NCBI GenBank assembly: GCA_017427165.1
Contig: JAFRTK010000141.1
Span: 1 to 64,000 of the forward strand
Reading direction: 5' to 3'
Length of the DNA stretch: 64,000 bases
Origin: Clostridia bacterium
GTDB taxonomy: Bacteria; Bacillota; Clostridia; Christensenellales; Aristaeellaceae
Positions 1-9,800 of this stretch are shown here, piece by piece (the stretch's first letter is position 1; each line of letters starts with the position of its first letter). The position numbers and the translations under genes are program-made. Under the pieces are notes generated by a model, which searched no databases, was not told where the DNA came from, and saw only the letters and a program-made list of their open reading frames with translations.

Positions 1-42
1 AGGTAAAAACGCCGCTGCCCGGAAGGCGGATGCGGGTCTGTT

Positions 43-57
43 CCGTTATTATAACGG
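43..57. repeat. 15-bp near-perfect palindrome upstream of the first gene
   Basis: CCGTTAT and ATAACGG are exact inverted halves around a single T. It lies about 40 bp upstream of the -35 box of the next promoter, so it could be an operator; no T-run follows that would make it a terminator. Function is unknown. Confidence 0.35.
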
Positions 58-97
58 GGGAAAAAACACCTGTCAAACGCCCGGAAACGGGCACGGG

Positions 98-126
98 TTG
101 CCCTCAAAAGGAAAACGATGTACAAT
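98..126 (+). promoter_or_regulatory. SigA-like promoter for the secreted DUF3298-like gene
   Basis: TTGCCC (98-103), a 17-bp spacer and TACAAT (121-126). Transcription would start near 133, leaving a very short leader that begins close to the ribosome-binding site at 135-141. Confidence 0.5.
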
Positions 127-149
127 ATATAGTTACGGAGGACTATGAT

Positions 150-1313
150 ATGCGGATTCGTGAATGCATACGGAAAATCCTGTGCGTGGCGACGATCCTT
201 GCGCTGGCGGCCGGGCCGGCCCTGGCGGATGGTGTGTCGCTGACCGAGATGTCCCTGGCGCTGGGCAACAGCGTGGTCCGCTATCCCGCCGCGGACGGCA
301 TTGCGGACGAAACCCTGCGGCAGGCCGTGGACGAAAAGATGAAGACCGGCCTGGATACGGATACGTACCTGAACCGGATGATGACGCTGATTTCCGAGGA
401 ATCCCTGCGGATTGAAACCGCATGGGAAGGCGCGGTTCTGGGTGATGTGATCAGCTGCGTTGTTTCCGCGGAAGGCGCGCTGGCGGACAGCCGGAGCACC
501 CACCGGTGGACATGGAGCAACATTGACCTGCGCGACGGGCATGAGATTACCCTGGACGAGCTGTTTACGGACGGGGAAGCGGCCCGGGAAGCGCTGGGGC
601 AATACCTGGACTTTGAGGTGGCGCCGGAACTGAGCGCCCACCTGGCCAACAGCGAGCTGACGCCCCTGCCGGACGGATTCCGGCTGGAGCGGACCGGACT
701 GACGCTGCTGTATCCCGTGGACCGGCTGAGCACCCTGCGGGACCGGGCGGGGGCGGTGAAGATCGGCTGGAATGAGATCCGGGAATACCTGAACAACGAA
801 GAAGACGGCATTCCGGCGCGCATCGGCGCGGCGGAAATGATCACGCTGGCAGACGAAAGCGCCGAACGGATCCGGGAAATGGCGGAAAGCGGCAGGCTGC
901 CGGATATCCCGGTGAAAATCGGGGACGGACTGAAAGCACTGACGGACCACTTCCACCTGCTGACTGACCCGGACGTCTATGAGGGCGGACGGCTGTTTGC
1001 TCTGGAGGGCGCGAGCTTCCGGGATGTGTTCCTGATGACGGATTTCCTGAGCGAGAAGTGGGACGACAGCATTGTGCAGGGAATCCGGATGGACCGCGGA
1101 TGTGCCTGGGGCCTGTGTGTCGGGGAGACCGCGCGGGAAGACTGGCGCACGGCGCTGGGTGAACCGGACGACGAAACGGAACTGGACGGGGAAAAGGCTG
1201 AGGCAAACCGGATGGAACCGGGCGCCTGCGATTACTATAACTTTGGAAATTACCAGCTGCGCCTGTACTGTGACGAGGACGGGATTTTAAGCAGCATTGT
1301 GCTGGCCGAGTAA
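150..1313 (+). CDS. Secreted DUF3298/RsiV-like protein
   Basis: A 387-residue exported protein of unknown function. The ATG at 150 is preceded by a good ribosome-binding site (CGGAGGA, 135-141) and yields a signal peptide (RIRECIRKIL, a hydrophobic stretch, then PALA before DGVSL); a longer reading frame upstream has no such signals. Residues about 30-215 resemble the DUF3298 fold seen in RsiV and PdaC, with the characteristic segment around 'LRDGHEITLDELF' followed by a 'LLYPVDRL' strand region. The C-terminal third (about 255-387) looks like a second small domain with a 'LGEPDD' turn and a terminal 'GNYQLRLYCDEDG' strand pair, as in DUF4309-like or SmpA-like domains. The gene sits 19 nt before ftsK. 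Domain assignment is by eye. Confidence 0.7.
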   Translation: MRIRECIRKILCVATILALAAGPALADGVSLTEMSLALGNSVVRYPAADGIADETLRQAVDEKMKTGLDTDTYLNRMMTLISEESLRIETAWEGAVLGDVISCVVSAEGALADSRSTHRWTWSNIDLRDGHEITLDELFTDGEAAREALGQYLDFEVAPELSAHLANSELTPLPDGFRLERTGLTLLYPVDRLSTLRDRAGAVKIGWNEIREYLNNEEDGIPARIGAAEMITLADESAERIREMAESGRLPDIPVKIGDGLKALTDHFHLLTDPDVYEGGRLFALEGASFRDVFLMTDFLSEKWDDSIVQGIRMDRGCAWGLCVGETAREDWRTALGEPDDETELDGEKAEANRMEPGACDYYNFGNYQLRLYCDEDGILSSIVLAE

Positions 1314-1332
1314 CGGGAAACGGAGGAAAAGC

Positions 1333-4290
1333 ATGGCTCAGAAGGGCACCAGGAGGAAACAGGCACCTGCATATTCAGCGGATACCATCGCCCTGCGCTA
1401 TATGGGCGGCCTTGCGCTGATCGCGCTGGGCGTCATGGTCTTTATGGCGGTGGTGCTGCGGATGCAGGGCGAAGTGTTCGGCGGGCTGAGCCGGATCTGC
1501 CGCGGCATATGCGGCAGCCTGGCGCCTGTGCTGCCGATCCTGCTTGTGTGGGGCGGCGGACTGGTGGCCTGGTCCGCACAGCGGCAGGCGCCGGTGCGCC
1601 CGTGGATATTTGCGCTCCTGGGCTTTCTGGGAATCTGTACTTTCATCATGCTGATCAGCCCGGGCGGCATGGAAGCGCTGGACCGGCAGGGGAAAACCTA
1701 CGGCGGGGTGATCGGCAAAGCATTCTACGACTGCTCTATGCGAGGATATGGCGGCGGCGCGCTGGGCGTGCTGCTGGGCTGGCCGCTGTGGAAACCGCTG
1801 GGGCCGGCCCTGGCCATCGTGATCATCTTCCTGGCAACGCTTTTCTGCCTGCTGATGATGGTGAACCTGACGCCGGTGCGTATCAGGGACCTGGTGACTG
1901 GCGGAACGGGAAAACTCCGCGACCAGCGGCAGCAGGCGCAGATACAGGCGGAACAGCAGCAGGTGGCGTGGCAGCAGCAACAGGCAATCCAGCAGCAGCA
2001 ACAGCAGGCCATGTGGCAGCAGGAGCAGCAGCGCCGGATTATTGAACAGCAGCAGGCCCAGGCGGCCTATGCCGCGCAGCAGAACGCCTGGCCGCAGCCG
2101 GGCGGAGAACATCCGCAGAATGCGCAGCCGGGTATGCAGCCCGGAGCGTATCCGGGCAATGCCGGCGTGGAAGCCTGGCAGGAGCAGCTGACCAACCGCC
2201 AGGCTGCGGGCAGCCAGACGGGCCACCAGAGCCGGATCTTCGGCCGGAAGGATGACGGGCATCCCGCAAAGGCGGAACGCCCGCGCATCAGCCGGATCTT
2301 CGGCAAAAAGGAAGAGGAATACGACGGGCTGGTCGACACGCAGAGCTCAGCGGCCGCGGCCGCTGAGGCAATCCGCCATGCCCAGAAGGCGGCGGAGAAG
2401 CCGGTCCGGCGCACGGTGACGGATACGCCGATTACGAAACCGCAAACCCTGTGGAATACGGTGACGGAAGAAGCGGAAGCCGAGGCTGCGGAAAGGGTGA
2501 AGAAACCGCCGCAGGCGAAGATCCGGACAGCGCCCGAAAACGTGGACAATTACCGGCGGCCGCAGCCGGCGGCGGAGAGAAAGCCCGCCGCGGCACCGGC
2601 GCAGGTACCGATGGATATGCCGGAGCAGCGGCCCGCGGAAAAACCCGCGGAGGAGCCGGCGCGTACACCGCGCGCATCCCGGACGGATACGCAGGGAACT
2701 GCCCGGCCGGCGCCGGGAGCGGCAGTCCAGACGATCGGGGAACAGGCCTACAAGCCGAAGCTGAAGCTGCCGCCGCGGGATGAAGCCAGTGAGGCGGAGG
2801 ACGAGTCCTGGATGCCGACGCCGTATAACTATCCGCCGATTACCGACCTGGCGCTGCCGAAGCCCCCGGAAGGGAACACCGCCGAGGAGGATTACATGCG
2901 CTCCCGGAAGCTGGAGGAAACGCTGGCCAGCTTCAAGGTGCAGGCGCGCGTAGTGAACGTGACCCACGGCCCCGCGATCTCCCGCTTTGAGCTGGAGCTG
3001 GCTTCTGGCACAAAGGTCAACAAGGTGGCGGAACTGGAGAAGGATATCGCCTATAATATGGAAGCGACCTCCATCCGGATTGAAGCGCCGATCCCCGGCA
3101 AGAGCCTGGTCGGCGTGGAAGTGCCGAACCGGAAGGTGGCAACCGTTACCCTGCGTGAGGTGCTCTCGAGCGAGAAGATGCAGAATGCCAAATCCCTGCT
3201 GACAGTGGCGCTGGGCAAGGATATTGCCGGAACACCCATCGTGTGCGACCTGGCGAAGATGCCGCATATGCTGATTGCCGGCCAGACCGGCAGCGGTAAA
3301 TCCGTGTGCATCAACGCGATTATCAACAGCCTGCTGTACCGGGCGAGCCCGGACGAGGTGCGGATGATCCTGGTGGACCCCAAGGTGGTCGAGCTGCAGT
3401 GCTATAACGGAATCCCGCACCTGCTGATCCCGGTGGTGAACGACCCGCACAAGGCTGCGGCCGCGCTGGCCTGGGCAGTGGCGGAAATGATGGAACGGTA
3501 CGACAAGTTCGCGGAACGCAAGGTCCGCAACCTGGACGGATACAACGCGGTGCTGGGCGAGCATGAGAAGCCCATGAGCCGAATTGTAATCATCATCGAC
3601 GAGCTGGCGGACCTGATGATGGTCTGCAAGAAGGACGTGGAAGAATATATCTGCCGGCTGACGCAGCTGGCGCGCGCGGCGGGCATCCACCTGATCGTGG
3701 CGACGCAGCGCCCGTCCGTGGACGTCATCACCGGCCTGATCAAGGCGAACATCCCGAGCCGGATTGCCTTCAAGACCGCGAGCTATGTGGACAGCCGGAC
3801 GATCCTGGACCGGAACGGATCCGAACAGCTGCTGGGCTGGGGCGACATGCTGTACCTGCCGACGGGCTCCTTTGCCCCGACGCGGGTGCAGGGCTGCTTC
3901 CTGAGCGACGAGGAGGTCAACCGGATTGTGACGCATGTGCGGGACGCGAACCCGAGCACGTATGACCCGGACATCCTGGAGAAGCTGGAGCAGATCGAGA
4001 ACGGCGCGAACAATGACGCGCCCGGCGCAGACATGATCGGCGGAACAGCCGACATGGGCGGCAGCGACGGCAGCCTGTTTGAACAGGCGGTGGAATATGC
4101 CATCGCCGACGGGCAGATTTCCACCAGTACCCTGCAGCGGAGGCTGAAGATCGGGTATGCCCGGGCCGGCCGGCTGACGGATGAGATGGAGGAGCGGGGC
4201 ATTGTGGCGGCCAAGGACGGCAGCAAGCCCCGGAAATGCCTGATTACCCGGGAAGAATGGGAAGAAATGAAACAGGTATCGGAAGTGTAA
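1333..4290 (+). CDS. ftsK: DNA translocase FtsK/SpoIIIE
   Basis: A 985-residue membrane-anchored DNA pump that clears chromosomal DNA through the closing septum. The start is the ATG at 1333 behind GGAGG. About four hydrophobic segments span residues 22-43, 58-82, 91-108 and 137-175. A low-complexity linker follows: Gln-rich at about 200-255, then Pro/Ala/Glu-rich to about 480. The RecA-like motor has Walker A 'GQTGSGKS' near residue 650 and Walker B 'IIIDELAD' near 755. A C-terminal winged-helix gamma domain (about 914-985, 'SLFEQAVEYAIADG') would read chromosome-orienting sequences. FtsK and SpoIIIE cannot be told apart from sequence alone. Confidence 0.96.
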   Translation: MAQKGTRRKQAPAYSADTIALRYMGGLALIALGVMVFMAVVLRMQGEVFGGLSRICRGICGSLAPVLPILLVWGGGLVAWSAQRQAPVRPWIFALLGFLGICTFIMLISPGGMEALDRQGKTYGGVIGKAFYDCSMRGYGGGALGVLLGWPLWKPLGPALAIVIIFLATLFCLLMMVNLTPVRIRDLVTGGTGKLRDQRQQAQIQAEQQQVAWQQQQAIQQQQQQAMWQQEQQRRIIEQQQAQAAYAAQQNAWPQPGGEHPQNAQPGMQPGAYPGNAGVEAWQEQLTNRQAAGSQTGHQSRIFGRKDDGHPAKAERPRISRIFGKKEEEYDGLVDTQSSAAAAAEAIRHAQKAAEKPVRRTVTDTPITKPQTLWNTVTEEAEAEAAERVKKPPQAKIRTAPENVDNYRRPQPAAERKPAAAPAQVPMDMPEQRPAEKPAEEPARTPRASRTDTQGTARPAPGAAVQTIGEQAYKPKLKLPPRDEASEAEDESWMPTPYNYPPITDLALPKPPEGNTAEEDYMRSRKLEETLASFKVQARVVNVTHGPAISRFELELASGTKVNKVAELEKDIAYNMEATSIRIEAPIPGKSLVGVEVPNRKVATVTLREVLSSEKMQNAKSLLTVALGKDIAGTPIVCDLAKMPHMLIAGQTGSGKSVCINAIINSLLYRASPDEVRMILVDPKVVELQCYNGIPHLLIPVVNDPHKAAAALAWAVAEMMERYDKFAERKVRNLDGYNAVLGEHEKPMSRIVIIIDELADLMMVCKKDVEEYICRLTQLARAAGIHLIVATQRPSVDVITGLIKANIPSRIAFKTASYVDSRTILDRNGSEQLLGWGDMLYLPTGSFAPTRVQGCFLSDEEVNRIVTHVRDANPSTYDPDILEKLEQIENGANNDAPGADMIGGTADMGGSDGSLFEQAVEYAIADGQISTSTLQRRLKIGYARAGRLTDEMEERGIVAAKDGSKPRKCLITREEWEEMKQVSEV

Positions 4291-4294
4291 AACC

Positions 4295-5470
4295 ATGGCC
4301 AACATGATCGACTATCTGGTATGGCGGGGCGAGCTGACGCTGGAGGCCAGTCCGTGGAACGAGGTGGACGGCCTGCTGCTCGCGACCCTGAGCTACCTGA
4401 ATTTTCACGGCATCCAGCATCCGAAGGGATGGACACTGGAGGAGCTGAAGCGGCTGGAGGCCGTGATTCCCTCCACAAGCAGCAGCTATCCGCAGCGGAA
4501 GCAGGCTTTTGAGGGTATGGCGGACAGCATCCGCTTCGGCAAAAGCCGGGTGCACCACTTCATCGCGATGACCGATGAGACGAAAACCATGCAGTTTTCC
4601 GCGATGTGCGTGGACCTGCCGGACGGCACGATGGGCGTCGCGTTCCGCGGAACGGACAACACGATGATCGGCTGGCGCGAGGATTTTAACATGGCGTACC
4701 AGACCCGGGTACCAGGCCAGATCGCCGCGGAATACTACCTGACCCGGGCAGCCCAGGCAACCGACCGGCCCCTGCGGGTAACCGGACACAGCAAGGGCGG
4801 GAACCTGGCGGTGTACGCCGCGGCCTCCGTGGCGCCGGAGATCCAGGACCGGATTGTGAGCCTGCAGGTATATGACGGCCCCGGCATGAACCGGGAGATT
4901 TCCTCCGGGGAGGGTTATGAGAGGATCCGGGACAAGATCCGGTCCTATATTCCCCAGACGAGCATTATCGGCCTGCTGATGGATTACTACCAGCCGTATA
5001 CGGTGGTGAAATCCACCGCGGGCGGAATCAGCCAGCATGATCCCATGACCTGGCAGGTATACGGAAAACACTTTGAGGAGCTGCCTTCGATTGACCGGAC
5101 CGCCGGCCTGATCTGCGAGACACTGCACGAGTGGCTGCAGAACAGCACGCCGGAGCAGCGCGGCGCCTTTGTGGACGCGATGTTCCAGATGGCGGACGGC
5201 ATCAACGCCACGAAGATGAGCGACATCACGAATGAAAAGCTCCGCAGCATGTGGAAAATGTTCGGAACCCGGAAGGAAATTGATCCGGAGCTGCGGCGGG
5301 TTTTCGGCCGGCTGACGGCGCAGGCGGTGACCCTGGGCTTCGGCAATGTGGTGGAGCGCGTACGCGGAAAGCGGGAGGAAGGCGTCGAAGGCCGCGCCTG
5401 GGAAACGATGATTCCGGACGAAGAGGATGACGCGGCGGAGGACGAAAAAAAGGACGAAAACCCGTCTTGA
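4295..5470 (+). CDS. Mbeg1-like (DUF2974) putative alpha/beta hydrolase
   Basis: A 391-residue protein starting 4 nt after ftsK, so probably cotranscribed with it. The centre carries 'GVAFRGTDN' (about residue 113) and the nucleophile elbow 'GHSKGG' (about 163-168), typical of the DUF2974/Mbeg1-like branch of lipase-type alpha/beta hydrolases. There is no signal peptide. The C-terminus is very acidic (Glu/Asp-rich last 20 residues). Substrate and role are unknown; the family is common in Firmicutes. The TGA stop codon is part of the -35 box of the pyrimidine promoter. Confidence 0.85.
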   Translation: MANMIDYLVWRGELTLEASPWNEVDGLLLATLSYLNFHGIQHPKGWTLEELKRLEAVIPSTSSSYPQRKQAFEGMADSIRFGKSRVHHFIAMTDETKTMQFSAMCVDLPDGTMGVAFRGTDNTMIGWREDFNMAYQTRVPGQIAAEYYLTRAAQATDRPLRVTGHSKGGNLAVYAAASVAPEIQDRIVSLQVYDGPGMNREISSGEGYERIRDKIRSYIPQTSIIGLLMDYYQPYTVVKSTAGGISQHDPMTWQVYGKHFEELPSIDRTAGLICETLHEWLQNSTPEQRGAFVDAMFQMADGINATKMSDITNEKLRSMWKMFGTRKEIDPELRRVFGRLTAQAVTLGFGNVVERVRGKREEGVEGRAWETMIPDEEDDAAEDEKKDENPS

Positions 5471-5495
5471 CAAACGGGGGATATTATGGTAAAAA
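5467..5495 (+). promoter_or_regulatory. Promoter of the pyrimidine operon
   Basis: A consensus -35 TTGACA (5467-5472), 17 bp, then TAAAAA (5490-5495). The -35 box contains the stop codon of the upstream hydrolase gene. The start site would fall near 5502, leaving a leader of about 150 nt before pyrC. Confidence 0.65.
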
Positions 5496-5558
5496 CTCTA
5501 CCGGTACCGATCTTTAAGGCGATACGGGATATCGGCAAGATTCGGGCGGAAGGGCGTG

Positions 5559-5628
5559 TGCCGCAGTGCGGCAGGCGCATCAGTCACGCAATCCGGGCTC
5601 TGCCGATTCACCGGCAGGGTCTTTTTTT
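5559..5628 (+). promoter_or_regulatory. Candidate transcription attenuator upstream of pyrC
   Basis: The terminator is CTCTGCCG (5598-5605) pairing with CGGCAGGG (5612-5619), followed by seven Ts (5622-5628). Upstream, TGCCGC (5559-5564) can pair with GCGGCA (5568-5573). The segment CGGCAG (5569-5574) can instead pair with CTGCCG (5600-5605), which would break the terminator. Three mutually exclusive pairings are the layout of an attenuator. I do not recognise a PyrR-binding loop, so the trigger is unknown. It could also simply end transcripts from ftsK. Confidence 0.55.
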
Positions 5629-5651
5629 GCGGACATGGAAAGGAACGCGCG

Positions 5652-6830
5652 ATGACTGTGAAACAGGTAATAACCGCGGAAATGCGAAAGGATGCCATTC
5701 AGCAATCAGGCGGCGTATTTATTTTTCCCGGCTTCTGTGATGTGCACGTGCACTATCGGGAGCCGGGTTTTTCTTATAAGGAAACGATCGAAAGCGGCAG
5801 CCGGGCGGCGGCGCGGGGCGGATACACCGCCGTGTGCGCAATGCCGAACCTGAACCCGGTGCCGGACAGCCTGCCGCACCTGGCGGAGGAGGAAGCCCTG
5901 ATCCGCGCGGCAGGGGACATCACGGCGGTTTACCCCTACGCGGCGCTGACCGTCGGGGAAAAGGGACAGGAAGCGGCGGACCTGGAGGGGCTTGCCCCGC
6001 GGGTGATCGCCTTCTCGGACGACGGCAAGGGCGTCCAGTCCGAAAGCATGATGCGCAGCCTGATGGAGCGCTGCCGGAAGCTGGGGAAAATCATCGCGGC
6101 CCACTGCGAGGACGAAACCCTGGTACGCGGCGGATACATCCATGACGGGATCTATGCCCGGGAGCACGGGCACCGGGGCATCTGCAGCGAGAGCGAATGG
6201 GGCCCGATCGCGCGGGACATCCGACTGGCAAAGGAAACCGGGTGCGCGTACCATGTGTGCCACATCAGCTGCAAGGAAAGCGTGGAGCTGATCCGGCAGG
6301 CGAAGAAGAATGGCGTGGACATCACCTGCGAAACGGGGCCGCATTACCTGCTGATGGATGAGAACGACCTGCAGGAGGACGGCCGGTTCCGGATGAACCC
6401 GCCAATCCGCGCGAAGGAGGACCGCGAGGCACTCCTGGAAGGCCTGCTGGACGGAACGATCGATATGATCGCGACGGACCATGCGCCGCACAGCGCGGAG
6501 GAGAAGAGCCGCGGGCTGGCGGGAAGCGCCTTCGGGATCGTCGGGCTGGAAACCGCATTCCCGGTGCTGTATACCGGACTGGTGCGGACGGGCATCCTGC
6601 CGCTGGAGCGGCTGATCGACCTGATGGCCTTCCGTCCCCGGGAACGGTTCGGAATTCCCCTGGACGCCGGAGACCGGACGGAATGGGACCTGGGCCGGGA
6701 ATATGAAATCGATCCGGCGGAGTTCCTGAGCAAAGGCCGGGCAACGCCCTTCGCGGGGCGGAAGGTTTTCGGCCGGTGCATGCGGACGGTGCACAACGGA
6801 AAGACAGTTTACGAAGAAACGGCGAAATAA
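5652..6830 (+). CDS. pyrC: Dihydroorotase
   Basis: Cyclises carbamoyl-aspartate to dihydroorotate, the third step of UMP synthesis. The product is 392 residues from the ATG at 5652, with AAGGA 8 nt upstream. The metal-binding motif 'DVHVHYREPG' is at residues 30-39, followed by 'AFSDDGKGVQ', 'AHCED', 'CHIS', and 'ATDHAPHS', all typical of class I dihydroorotases. Only about 26 residues precede the PGF-DVHVH segment, against 50-60 in most relatives, so part of the N-terminal beta-sandwich is short or missing; the frame upstream is not homologous and runs through the terminator. First gene of the pyr operon, 21 nt before carB. Confidence 0.95.
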   Translation: MTVKQVITAEMRKDAIQQSGGVFIFPGFCDVHVHYREPGFSYKETIESGSRAAARGGYTAVCAMPNLNPVPDSLPHLAEEEALIRAAGDITAVYPYAALTVGEKGQEAADLEGLAPRVIAFSDDGKGVQSESMMRSLMERCRKLGKIIAAHCEDETLVRGGYIHDGIYAREHGHRGICSESEWGPIARDIRLAKETGCAYHVCHISCKESVELIRQAKKNGVDITCETGPHYLLMDENDLQEDGRFRMNPPIRAKEDREALLEGLLDGTIDMIATDHAPHSAEEKSRGLAGSAFGIVGLETAFPVLYTGLVRTGILPLERLIDLMAFRPRERFGIPLDAGDRTEWDLGREYEIDPAEFLSKGRATPFAGRKVFGRCMRTVHNGKTVYEETAK

Positions 6831-6851
6831 AGGAAAGCGGAGGATAAGAAA

Positions 6852-9800
6852 ATGGCGAAACGGACAGACATCAAAAAGGTACTGATCATCGGCAGCGGCC
6901 CGATCGTGATCGGCCAGGCGGCGGAGTTTGACTACGCCGGCACCCAGGCATGCCTGGCGCTGAAGGAAGAGGGCTACGAGGTTGTGCTCTGCAACTCCAA
7001 CCCGGCGACGATCATGACGGACACCTCCATCGCGGACAAGGTGTACATGGAGCCGCTGACCCTGGAATACATCGCCAAGATCCTGCGCTATGAGCGGCCG
7101 GACGCCATCGTGCCCGGCATTGGCGGACAGACGGGCCTGAACCTGGCCATGCAGCTGGAACGCAAGGGCGTGCTGAAGGAGTGCGGCACGGAGCTGCTGG
7201 GCACCTCCAGCCGGAGCATCGAGCGGGCGGAGGACCGCGAGCTGTTCAAGGAAATGTGCCAGAGCATCGGCGAGCCGGTGATCCCCAGCGAGATTACCTA
7301 CAACCTGGAAGAGGCGAAGAAGGCGGCGCTGGACATCGGCTATCCGGTGGTGCTGCGCCCCGCGTTCACCCTGGGCGGCACCGGCGGCGGCTTCGCCTAC
7401 AACGAGGAAGAACTGATCGAGATCGGCACGAACGCCTTCCGGCTGAGCCCGGTGCACCAGGTGCTGATTGAAAAGAGCGTGCGCGGATACAAGGAGATCG
7501 AGTTCGAGGTCATGCGGGACAGCAATGACAAGGCGATCACCATCTGCGGCATGGAGAACGTGGACCCCGTGGGCGTGCATACCGGCGACAGCGTGGTGGT
7601 GGCGCCGATCCTGAGCCTGAACGACCATGACCTGAAGATGCTGAACGACAGCGCGATCCGTATCATCCGGGAGCTGAAGATCGAAGGCGGCTGCAACGTG
7701 CAGTTTGCCCTGAACCCCGAAAGCAGCGAATACTTCCTGATCGAGGTCAACCCGCGGGTGAGCCGGTCTTCCGCCCTGGCGAGCAAGGCCAGCGGATATC
7801 CGATCGCGCGGGTGACCGCGAAGATCGCCCTGGGTATGGCGCTGGAGGAGATTCCGGTGGCCGGCGGCAACGCGGCCATGGAGCCAAGCCTGGACTACAT
7901 TGTGGCGAAGTTCCCGCGGTTCCCCTTCGACAAGTTCACCGACGCCAGCAACATGCTGGGCACCCAGATGAAGGCGACCGGCGAAGTGATGGGCATCGGC
8001 AGCAACCTCGAGGAGTGCATGCTCAAGAGCGTGCGCAGCCTGGAGACGGGCGTATGCCACCTGCACATGGCGAAATTCGACGGAATGAGCCGCGAAGAGC
8101 TGCTGGACTATGTATCTGAATTCCGCGCGGACACCCTGTTCGCGGTGACGGAGCTGCTGCGCCGCGGCGAGCCCATCGAGACCGTGCATGAAAAGACCAT
8201 GATCACCGGGCTGTTCCTGGAAAGCCTGAAGAAGATCACGGAGATGGAAAAGGTCCTTGCGGCCGCGCCGGGAGACACCGCGGTGCTGCGGCAGGCCAAG
8301 GAAATGGGCTTTGGCGACAAGGCCATCGCGGGCTTCTGGAACATGAAGGAAACCGATATCTACGCACTGCGGAAGCAGAACGGCATCGTGCCGGTGTTCC
8401 GCATGGTGGATACCCTGCATACCGGCAAGTACATCGCCTACCTCTACTCCAGCTATACCAACAAAAACGATTCCATCCTGACGGACAAGAAGAAGATCGT
8501 GGTGCTGGGCGCCGGCCCGATCCGCATCGGCCAGGGCGTGGAATTCGACTACTCCACGGTGCACGCGGTGCAGACTATCCGCCGTGCCGGATACGAAGCG
8601 ATTATCATCAACAACAACCCGGAGACGGTTTCCACCGACTACACCACGGCCGACAAGCTGTACTTCGAGCCGCTGACGCCCGAAGACGTGATGGCCATTA
8701 TCGACTTTGAGAAGCCGGAAGGCGTGATCGCCTCCCTGGGCGGCCAGACGGCCATCAACCTGGCCCAGCCGCTGATGGACCGCGGTGTGAAGATCATCGG
8801 AACGGACTGCGCCGCCATCGAGAAGGCGGAAAACCGCGACAGCTTCGAGAAGATCCTGCTGGACCTGAACATTCCGCAGCCGAAGGGCCGGGCGGTGACC
8901 CGGATTGAGGACGGCGTGCAGGCGGCGGCGGAGATCGGCTACCCGGTGCTGGTGCGCCCGAGCTTCGTGCTGGGCGGCCGCGCGATGCAGATCGTCGCGA
9001 ATGAGGAACAGCTGCGCCACTACCTGAAGACCGCGGTGGAAATCGACGCGGACAAGCCGGTGCTGGTGGACAAATACATCCGCGGCAAGGAAGTGGAAGT
9101 GGACGCGATCTGCGACGGCCGCGACGTGTTTGTGCCCGGCATCATGGAACTGGTGGAACGCACCGGTATCCACTCCGGCGACTCCATCTCGGTGTACCCC
9201 GCCTTCTCCATCAGCAACCGCGTGAAGGGAATCATCCTGCAGTACGCGAAGAAGCTGGGCCTGGGCATCGGCATCATCGGCCTGTACAACATCCAGTTCA
9301 TCGTGGATGAGAAGGAAGACGTGTACATCATCGAGGTGAACCCGCGCTCCAGCCGGACTGTGCCCTTCCTGAGCAAATCCACCGGATACTCCCTGGCGGA
9401 CATCGCCACGGAGGTCATTCTCGGCAAGAGCCTGAAGGAGCAGGGCATCTTCGACCTGTATCCCGAAGAGAAGAAACGGTACTATGTAAAGGTGCCGGTA
9501 TTCAGCTTCAACAAGATCAAGGGCCTGGATGCCTACCTGAGCCCGGAAATGAAATCCACGGGCGAAGCGATCGGTTATGACGACAAGCTGAACCGCGCGC
9601 TGTACAAGGCACTGCAGGCCGGCGGAACCCGCCTGCAGAACTACGGCACGGTGCTGGCGACCATCGCAGACCGCGACAAGGCGGAGGCGCTTCCGCTGAT
9701 CCGCCGGTTCTACAACCTGGGCTTCAACATCGAGGCGACGCCCGGCACAGCGAAGTTCCTGAAGGAGAACGGAATCCGCACGCACATGCTGAAGAAGATC

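Noticed and set aside
1930..2100. CAG-rich repeat in ftsK, considered as a tandem repeat or assembly artefact
   Set aside because: It keeps frame, codes for a Gln-rich linker common in FtsK proteins, and is not a perfect repeat.
5486..5740. An open frame starting just after the pyr promoter, considered as a leader peptide
   Set aside because: Its ATG lies upstream of the predicted transcription start, and the frame runs through the terminator hairpin into pyrC without a family match.
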